The notes beneath the pieces were generated by a model that made no database searches, was not told the origin of the DNA, and was given only the letters and a program-made list of their open reading frames with translations. This document shows positions 55,544 through 61,026 of a stretch of 64,000 bases of DNA, piece by piece; position 1 is the first letter of the stretch, and each line of letters starts with the position of its first letter. Source of the stretch: Aquipseudomonas ullengensis (GTDB lineage: Bacteria > Pseudomonadota > Gammaproteobacteria > Pseudomonadales > Pseudomonadaceae). Made by a program: the position numbers and the translations under genes. The stretch lies in NCBI RefSeq assembly GCF_014174475.1, contig NZ_JACJUD010000005.1:310001-374000 (forward strand). The letters are read 5' to 3'.

Positions 55544-56740
55544 TCATCCGAAGGTTTTCACAAACGGCGCAGCACACGACCTGATTGCAGCAACCACCTG
55601 CGGCGCCTGCTCACTGAGCTCAACAGAGTGAGAGAGTACCTGCTCCAACGCCTGAAGCTGCTGGCGAATGACATCCCCGGGGCGGTCAACATCACACACG
55701 CGAGCGAAATCCAGCAGTCCCTGGCGCGAAGCAAACAATGATTTGTTACCGACCAGATCCAGCGCCAATACATCCTCAGGGATGTAGGCTGTGGTGTTGA
55801 CGATATCGTAGGCCGGCGCCAGCCGCGCATCACGTTGGGTAGGATCCGAATACAGCAGCCCGAAGTTTTTCAGGTGAGCATCACCATTCCCAACGATGCA
55901 ACTCAAGCTCACCATGGCAAACAGCTGTGCCAATGAACCTTGCACTTGCTCGGGTGGGCAGAACAGTCGGATGGCCTTGGCAATGGCCGAGTAGCTCTTG
56001 CTGTATTTCTGCTCCGCAGCCAGCCCCATCAGCGCAGCCATATCCTCGAAGCCGATGGAGTTGAGTTGCTCATCCCGGTCGAAGCGGCGCATAACGAATA
56101 GCTTGGTGTTGTCGGACAGGTAGAACTCCGGCACCGCTATCCCTGCCTCCCTGGCCACAGACATGCAGAGGTACTCATTGATCGCCAGCCCCGGAAACTC
56201 ATCCCGGCCGCTCTTGATGATCAAGTCAGAGGTCTTCGAAGTGAAGCGCTGCGGAGCAGCATCCTGATGCTCTGGTACCAGCACCTTGGGCTGCACGCCC
56301 GATATCCCGGCACGCAAAATGTAGCGATCTACCAGACCGACGAAAATGTCCTCGACACCATCCCAAGCCAGGATTTCTTCCAACCTTTCTCCTGGGAACA
56401 GCTGCCTTCCCAAGAGCGCATCAACCTCTGGTGAACTCACTGCGACCCGCCCAATGGGAGAACTGCTACCAGACAGTGCCAGCAGCAACATGGGGTCGAC
56501 GTTCGCCACCTTGGCCAGACGGTTGCGCAACTGCTCCAGGACATAACCTTCCGGCAGGTTCATCTGAAAAATCGGATGCAGCTCCCGATGGCGGTATTCC
56601 TCCAGGCGTACAGGCATCAACAGACTGATCGCCGCCTGCGCCTTGGCATCTTCGTGATAGCGAAACAGATAGTCCCCGGCAGAGCTGAGAACCTTCCCGC
56701 TATCGCCCTCTGGCGTCCTCACCTGCAGCACAGCCGTCAT
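55544..56740 (-). CDS. hipA: HipA-family serine/threonine kinase toxin
   Basis: A 398-residue HipA-type kinase. Characteristic parts are GISGVQPK (about 145-152, nucleotide loop), the catalytic NGDAHLKN with D287, and D312 in APAYDIVNT (metal). In E. coli HipA phosphorylates glutamyl-tRNA synthetase and causes persistence. The start overlaps the HipB stop (TGATG), so HipB and HipA are translated together. Length is close to the E. coli protein (440 residues). Confidence 0.9.
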   Translation of the reverse strand: MTAVLQVRTPEGDSGKVLSSAGDYLFRYHEDAKAQAAISLLMPVRLEEYRHRELHPIFQMNLPEGYVLEQLRNRLAKVANVDPMLLLALSGSSSPIGRVAVSSPEVDALLGRQLFPGERLEEILAWDGVEDIFVGLVDRYILRAGISGVQPKVLVPEHQDAAPQRFTSKTSDLIIKSGRDEFPGLAINEYLCMSVAREAGIAVPEFYLSDNTKLFVMRRFDRDEQLNSIGFEDMAALMGLAAEQKYSKSYSAIAKAIRLFCPPEQVQGSLAQLFAMVSLSCIVGNGDAHLKNFGLLYSDPTQRDARLAPAYDIVNTTAYIPEDVLALDLVGNKSLFASRQGLLDFARVCDVDRPGDVIRQQLQALEQVLSHSVELSEQAPQVVAAIRSCAAPFVKTFG

Positions 56741-56991
56741 CAGTCGAATACTCCCTGGATCTCGTCCAATGTGGGCATGGCAGCGGGCACAACTGTGAGC
56801 TCACAATCGAGGGCTCCCAGCACTCGCGCATAGGCCATCATGCCCACCGACAGGTCGCCTCTCTCGATAGCAATGATTTTCTGCCGTGTGATACCAGCCA
56901 AAGCAGCCAGCCTGACCTGAGTCAGCCCGCGATTCAGGCGACGCTGACGGATCTGCTCACCCAGGCGCATCGTGATATGGGAATAATCCAT
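56740..56991 (-). CDS. hipB: HipB-like Xre antitoxin
   Basis: An 83-residue helix-turn-helix antitoxin (MRLGEQIRQRRLNRGLTQVR, then LAALAGITRQKIIAIERGDL). The C-terminus is short and likely disordered (VPAAMPTLDEIQGVFD). Start ATG 56991 is preferred because the operator palindrome 56998-57031 then lies just upstream. ATG 57009 is the longer alternative but would put one operator arm over its own start codon. It heads the hipBA operon and should repress it. Confidence 0.82.
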   Translation of the reverse strand: MDYSHITMRLGEQIRQRRLNRGLTQVRLAALAGITRQKIIAIERGDLSVGMMAYARVLGALDCELTVVPAAMPTLDEIQGVFD

Positions 56992-56997
56992 GTTATA

Positions 56998-57031
56998 TAT
57001 ACGTGACATAAAACAAAGAATGTAACGTATA
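56998..57031. promoter_or_regulatory. hipBA operator
   Basis: TATACGTGACAT (56998-57009) and ATGTAACGTATA (57020-57031) are 12-base arms with one mismatch and a 10-base spacer. The AT-rich arms include TATATA elements suitable for a -10. It is just upstream of the preferred hipB start. Confidence 0.65.
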
Positions 57032-57133
57032 CCGAACTCAATAAAAAATCAAAGCTGGCTACCTCAGCCTCAACAGCCACCAGCTAAACGATGCTGTGCC
57101 GACCAGGCAGACCTGGAAGCCTGCCAGCTTTAC

Positions 57134-57181
57134 GGACTCATAATCCTTTGGTCCACGGTTCGAGTCCGTGTGGGCCCACCA
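57134..57181 (+). other. 3' half of a tRNA with CAU anticodon (integration-site remnant)
   Basis: Forty-eight bases contain an anticodon-loop sequence CTCATAA, a variable region, a T-arm (GGTTCGAGTCC) and an acceptor end TGGGCCCACCA. The 5' half (D-arm, acceptor 5' strand) is absent. The anticodon CAU and sequence suggest tRNA-Met or tRNA-Ile2. It is the likely att site of the island to the right. Confidence 0.65.
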
Positions 57182-57189
57182 TATGAAAC

Positions 57190-57228
57190 AACGACTTAGG
57201 TCAGCCATCGCGCTGGCCTTTTGTCGTT
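57190..57228 (+). terminator. Hairpin after the tRNA remnant
   Basis: AACGAC (57190-57195) pairs with GTCGTT (57223-57228), and inside AGGTCAGC (57198-57205) pairs with GCTGGCCT (57212-57219) with one G-T pair. It is placed where a tRNA terminator is expected, but no strong U-run follows. Confidence 0.45.
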
Positions 57229-57246
57229 TATGGGCTAAACAAAAAA

Positions 57247-57270
57247 TTTGCGTACCGTTTTGCGTACCGT
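57247..57270. repeat. Tandem 12-base repeat TTTGCGTACCGT
   Basis: Two exact consecutive copies at 57247-57258 and 57259-57270. Such short repeats are common next to the tRNA-side ends of integrase-type elements and can be arm-type binding sites. No integrase is visible. Confidence 0.6.
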
Positions 57271-57536
57271 TTCATTTTTGCTGCTACGGAACGCCACGAG
57301 CGCTTTAGCTCGCAGATTGACACCCAGACAGCACTCCAATGGGCTTGTACTACCTCCCAAACGGAGACGGGATTAGGCGTTCGGGCCGGAGAAAGGGCCT
57401 GCGTATAGCAGGAAGCGCGACCCGCAGTGAGTATTGCCGCACCACATCTGCGACTCACTTGAGCTGTCACACGGTCCCGCTGCAACACACGGACTATGTC
57501 GCATAAGACGTGAAACCAAATGTAGATGCCGTCTAG

Positions 57537-58004
57537 TCACTTCTGAGTGACGGGCTTGACCCAATAACGCTCGACTGTCCTCACCGTCACGCCTAACTGA
57601 CGTGCGATATCAGCTTTTGATAGGCCTTCGGCCTGCAATCGACGAGTCTCATCGCGTGTCGCATCAGCCTTCTGGCCACGAATTCCTCTCGCTGCATCTT
57701 TAGAGGTGACAGGCTCGAAACGCCCCGCCTCCAGAAGCATCCGAATTTGCTTGTTGTTCGCGCCAAGGTGCTCCCCAACCTCCTGACCAGCCGAACGCGC
57801 CTCAGCAACCAAAAGCAATTGGCTTGGTGAAACACCCAGCACTCCACATAGGGCTACCAGCGTGTCAATTCTGACTGCGGCCAGCCCCTTCTCGATCTGG
57901 CGTAAGTGGGTAGCGTTGACGACTTCAGCACAAGCTTCATGCGTGAGGCCAGCCCGAAGCCTCACGTCTCTGACTACCTCGCCCAGCACCTTTTCGTAGC
58001 TCAT
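57537..58004 (-). CDS. XRE-family regulator with second HTH
   Basis: A 155-residue protein. Residues about 1-65 form an XRE helix-turn-helix (VVRDVRLRAGLTHEACAEVV, then NATHLRQIEKGLAAVRIDTL). A second HTH is at about 120-150 (LSKADIARQLGVTVRTVERY), resembling resolvase/invertase-type motifs. It probably controls the adjacent, divergent set of island genes. Start ATG 58004. Confidence 0.75.
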   Translation of the reverse strand: MSYEKVLGEVVRDVRLRAGLTHEACAEVVNATHLRQIEKGLAAVRIDTLVALCGVLGVSPSQLLLVAEARSAGQEVGEHLGANNKQIRMLLEAGRFEPVTSKDAARGIRGQKADATRDETRRLQAEGLSKADIARQLGVTVRTVERYWVKPVTQK

Positions 58005-58146
58005 CTATCGCGCTCAGAAAAGGAAGTATCAAGCCACCTTTGACGCGACACATCGTGATGGCATAGCATTACCTTGTTTCGCTATCACCACCCGCACACC
58101 ACTGTCAATAAACACGAATCATATTTTCAAATTACTGGAGAAGCCC

Positions 58147-58629
58147 ATGATCACCACAACACAAACCACACCTGCAGGCGGCAAGCTTCAGCTCAAAATG
58201 AACATGGAATCGCTGCAACTCCGTGTGGAACTGAAATCACTGCTTCAGTCGTTCGGCGCACAAACGTCTCTGGCAGAGCTTGCCGTCGCAGAATTTGGAG
58301 GCGAACTCCTTATTGAGGAGGCACCGGTAGCTGGAGGCTCGCTCTACTACTTGCCGCTCCGTCTAGCTCCAGATTTTATTGATCACATCCTTGATCAACT
58401 ATGTCCGAATAGCAGGCCCGCAGCCATTGAGTGCCTGAACAAGTATCGCGCTGCATGGAGCAGGGCCGATCAAGACACCGCACAGATGCTCGAAAAAAAT
58501 GCCGATCTCCGAAAAAAACTACAGCTATTCAAGACGCAGGATCAGATGATCCATGCACTCAGCCACCAGCTCGCCTCACGTCAAAAAAATCGCCCCAAGT
58601 CGCTCTACACTCTCGGGCAGCCATCGTGA
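58147..58629 (+). CDS. Hypothetical island protein
   Basis: A 160-residue protein with no recognised family. It contains an N-terminal variable segment, a mixed alpha/beta core (about residues 20-100) and a coiled-coil-like C-terminus (QMLEKNADLRKKLQLFKTQD). GGAG precedes the ATG. It overlaps the next gene by four bases (GTGA), so the set 58147-59425 is one transcript. Confidence 0.65.
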   Translation: MITTTQTTPAGGKLQLKMNMESLQLRVELKSLLQSFGAQTSLAELAVAEFGGELLIEEAPVAGGSLYYLPLRLAPDFIDHILDQLCPNSRPAAIECLNKYRAAWSRADQDTAQMLEKNADLRKKLQLFKTQDQMIHALSHQLASRQKNRPKSLYTLGQPS

Positions 58630-59030
58630 CGGCCAAACGTCCAAAAGAGTTTTTAACTCCCACGCCCCAAGAAATCCTGAACGCAATAACCCTCTGGCAG
58701 AGCATGCACGGGGCCCCCAACGGGCAAATTACGCGGGTCGCAAGGATGGAGCGGGAGTTCACGACAGTCTTCGGGGGCAGCTTCGGCACCGTCTCGGTTG
58801 ATCAATTGCCGCAGGCGATAGATGTACTGTGCAACGTCATCGCCAACCTGGACATGCTTAGCCACAGGTCGGCGACCAAGAGACTGGAACTGATCATGGA
58901 GCATCTGGTCACGACAATCGGCAAAGGTTCAGGTCGTGCAGGATTCGCCGATGCAGAAGCCCTGACAAGCGCGCTACAACTCGCGCGACTGGAGCCAAAC
59001 TTCCCTTATACCTACGGCTGGGGCTCATGA
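58626..59030 (+). CDS. Hypothetical island protein
   Basis: A 134-residue protein starting at GTG 58626, which overlaps the stop of the previous gene. The frame upstream (from 58431) runs through that gene and is not supported. It is mostly alpha-helical, with AKRPKEFLTPTPQEILNAIT at the N-terminus. Family unknown. It ends with an ATGA overlap with the next gene. Confidence 0.62.
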   Translation: MTAKRPKEFLTPTPQEILNAITLWQSMHGAPNGQITRVARMEREFTTVFGGSFGTVSVDQLPQAIDVLCNVIANLDMLSHRSATKRLELIMEHLVTTIGKGSGRAGFADAEALTSALQLARLEPNFPYTYGWGS

Positions 59031-59425
59031 GATCACTGAGAGAAATCACAGAGCTGTTGTACGTAGCGGGAGTGCCCATGCCCGGCAGCCCCATGCCCGA
59101 CGAAGAGGCACTCAGCTATGCCCGAAAGAAATTCCCCTTTGGAAATTTTTGCCTGGTGCGCGACTGGCTGTGGCTCGATATAGAGACAACCGACGCGCAA
59201 CGGCAGGCTCTGGAGAAAACACAACGCCAGCCGGCTTTAATCTATGCGCACCAAGTTGTCTTTGACAGCGAGCGACGATGGGATGTGGGTGACTTCGTGA
59301 GAACTTCGCTACTGCATCAGTTCAGCGAGGGATTTCATTTCAGAACGCTCAATTCTGTGTACCTGCTACTGGGTCCCGGTACTCGCAAGCCTGCCAGCGC
59401 CGATACCATTTCATGCTTGATATAA
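59027..59425 (+). CDS. Small island protein, possibly DUF6957-like
   Basis: A 132-residue protein. Segments such as ARKKFPFGNFCLVRDWLWLD and LNSVYLLLGPGTRKP look like the DUF6957 family, which is found in Pseudomonas islands; I cannot verify this. Start ATG 59027 overlaps the preceding stop. Function unknown. Confidence 0.58.
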   Translation: MRSLREITELLYVAGVPMPGSPMPDEEALSYARKKFPFGNFCLVRDWLWLDIETTDAQRQALEKTQRQPALIYAHQVVFDSERRWDVGDFVRTSLLHQFSEGFHFRTLNSVYLLLGPGTRKPASADTISCLI

Positions 59426-59494
59426 GCCATGGAGTATCCCGGAGAGCACACGGGCTTCAACCCGGAGTTGATCATTGGTCTGTGAGGAGCAGCA

Positions 59495-59851
59495 ATGCGC
59501 CCAGTTTCTCCCGAGAATATGCAGAAGCTGCTCAAGGCGCAGGCATACCCTTTCAGCAAGCCGGTCACGGCCTATCTCACTGATGCCCATATCGCAGCAT
59601 GCTGCTGCCTGGGAGTAACGCACCGGCATGTCAGGGCTGATCCACTAGGGGGGCGATTTGCCGATGGGCGTCTGATTCGCACCTCAGACATCCTGCGTGT
59701 CGAACTGGAGGGAGAGTTCTGGGTGTTGCACACATGCACAGGAAGTTTCTACGTCATCGCCTCGTTCCAGCCAGGCGGATACAAATCCCTGGTGGACTAT
59801 CAGGCATTTCTGCCTCAGGGCTTCTATCCGACGCCTGATCGGCTCCACTGA
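59495..59851 (+). CDS. Hypothetical island protein
   Basis: A 118-residue protein with GGAG before ATG 59495. It has a helical N-terminus (SPENMQKLLKAQAYPFSKP) and a beta-rich second half (RTSDILRVELEGEFWVLHTC, then TGSFYVIASFQPGGYKSL). No family recognised. It may share a transcript with the three genes before it, 69 bp away. Confidence 0.6.
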   Translation: MRPVSPENMQKLLKAQAYPFSKPVTAYLTDAHIAACCCLGVTHRHVRADPLGGRFADGRLIRTSDILRVELEGEFWVLHTCTGSFYVIASFQPGGYKSLVDYQAFLPQGFYPTPDRLH

Positions 59852-60054
59852 CACAATTCAGAAAGAGGCCAAGCCGTGCCATGAAGGCCATAACGCCTTC
59901 TTCACCTCCACGCCTGGGATCATTGCTGGTCTTTCCGGGGATATCAACGACCAGTTCCTGACTCACCTTTTCTGGGCCGGCCCGATGTGTAGCGAGCCGA
60001 TACAAGGGGCTTTGCTACTCAAGATTGGGGCCCAAAATCTGCGACACGACTACC

Positions 60055-60366
60055 GTGTCGCATGGGCGGTTGCGACATAGCTGGCAACCAGTGCTCCGGC
60101 AGCCACAGGCAGAAACCGGCCAAAAGTGGACGCTCAAGCCCGTCTATGAAAAAGCGGACATTCAACCAGGCGAAAAGCTAGAGATTGACGAGTACTCCAT
60201 GCGAGTGGATGGCGACTACATCAATACTAGGAGAGTGATCCTAGTCGTCGACGGAGAGTGCTGTAAGTACTTCGTCAGCACCTCGCAGTTGGCCGGCTAC
60301 TTGACCTGCGAGCACCTGCATGGCTTTCACCAGCTCAAGAGCGTTAAAGGCGTTAGGGGCGAGTAG
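60055..60366 (+). CDS. Hypothetical island protein, start uncertain
   Basis: About 103 residues from GTG 60055. The convincing part begins later (KWTLKPVYEKADIQPGEKLE, then IDEYSMRVDGDYINTRRVIL). No good Shine-Dalgarno is present; GTG 60091 or TTG 60025 are alternatives. The second half loosely recalls the beta region of the 118-residue protein before it. It may be a truncated gene. Function unknown. Confidence 0.4.
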   Translation: MSHGRLRHSWQPVLRQPQAETGQKWTLKPVYEKADIQPGEKLEIDEYSMRVDGDYINTRRVILVVDGECCKYFVSTSQLAGYLTCEHLHGFHQLKSVKGVRGE

Positions 60367-60437
60367 CGCCATGTTTACAGTGGGCTGCCAACCAGTACTG
60401 CATACCCTGTATCACCTTCGCATCCCTCGGGAGGGAG

Positions 60438-60857
60438 TCATTTCAACGCAGCCGTCGTGTCTTGCTGCTGATCGATAAGCGCCTGTCCAAGCCACTCACC
60501 CATGGCCCCCGCAGCAACCGCCTCAATGCCTTTCTCATCCCAGCGCGCCACCTAGTTGTCAAACATCTGCACTTCCAGGTCTTCACCCTCGGAGTGATGG
60601 AGGACGGTGGCAACAGCCTCGCTGCATCTGCTCTGTTCCCGCTGACAGCGGATATCGACAGTATTTGTACCGGGCACTTGGTAGCCGTCGGTGGTTTTCC
60701 ACCCACCCCACACACGAATGTCGCCTTGCTGCTTGTCGACGATCAGTGGAGGGATGGTCGTGGTTTCTAGCGAGGCGGGCTTGCTCAGCCAAAGCATGGC
60801 CAGAGCGGCGCAGGCGGCAGACGTGGCTGCGGTGCGCAGTTAGGGAAGGTAGCGCAT
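60438..60857 (-). pseudogene. Disrupted small exported-type protein gene
   Basis: From ATG 60857, preceded by AAAGGA, the frame encodes about 139 codons to a TGA at 60438, with in-frame TAA (60840-60842) and TAG (60552-60554). The remaining sequence is protein-like: TSAACAALAMLWLSKPASLE near the start, TIPPLIVDKQQGDIRVWGGW in the middle and GEWLGQALIDQQQDT near the end. Two stops indicate a decayed gene, unless either is a sequencing error. Confidence 0.6.
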
Positions 60858-61026
60858 GTAGTGTCCTTTCAGTGTGAGGCCATCCTGGCCAGTGCCCGAA
60901 GACTAGATCAGCTTCGAGAGATTTGCTCCCTGCTAAAGATGGAGGTTTTCGCAAATGCCCCTCTGGACTGGCCTAATGCAAAATGGATAATGCAGGCATC
61001 TGGCCACCACCTAATCATGATGGATT

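Larger units (their letters stand above)
57032..57536. other. Intergenic integration-scar region
   Basis: No supported gene. It includes a 3'-half tRNA (57134-57181), a hairpin (57190-57228) and tandem 12-base repeats (57247-57270). Open frames such as 57228-57488 have low-complexity or reversed att-like sequence and no homologue that I recognise. Confidence 0.5.

Noticed and set aside
57134..57181. A functional tRNA gene
   Set aside because: The 5' half (acceptor 5' strand and D-arm) is missing, so it cannot fold as a complete tRNA.
57228..57488. 86-residue minus-strand open frame near the tRNA remnant
   Set aside because: It ends inside the tandem 12-base repeat and shows no protein family signature; probably an artefact of an att region.
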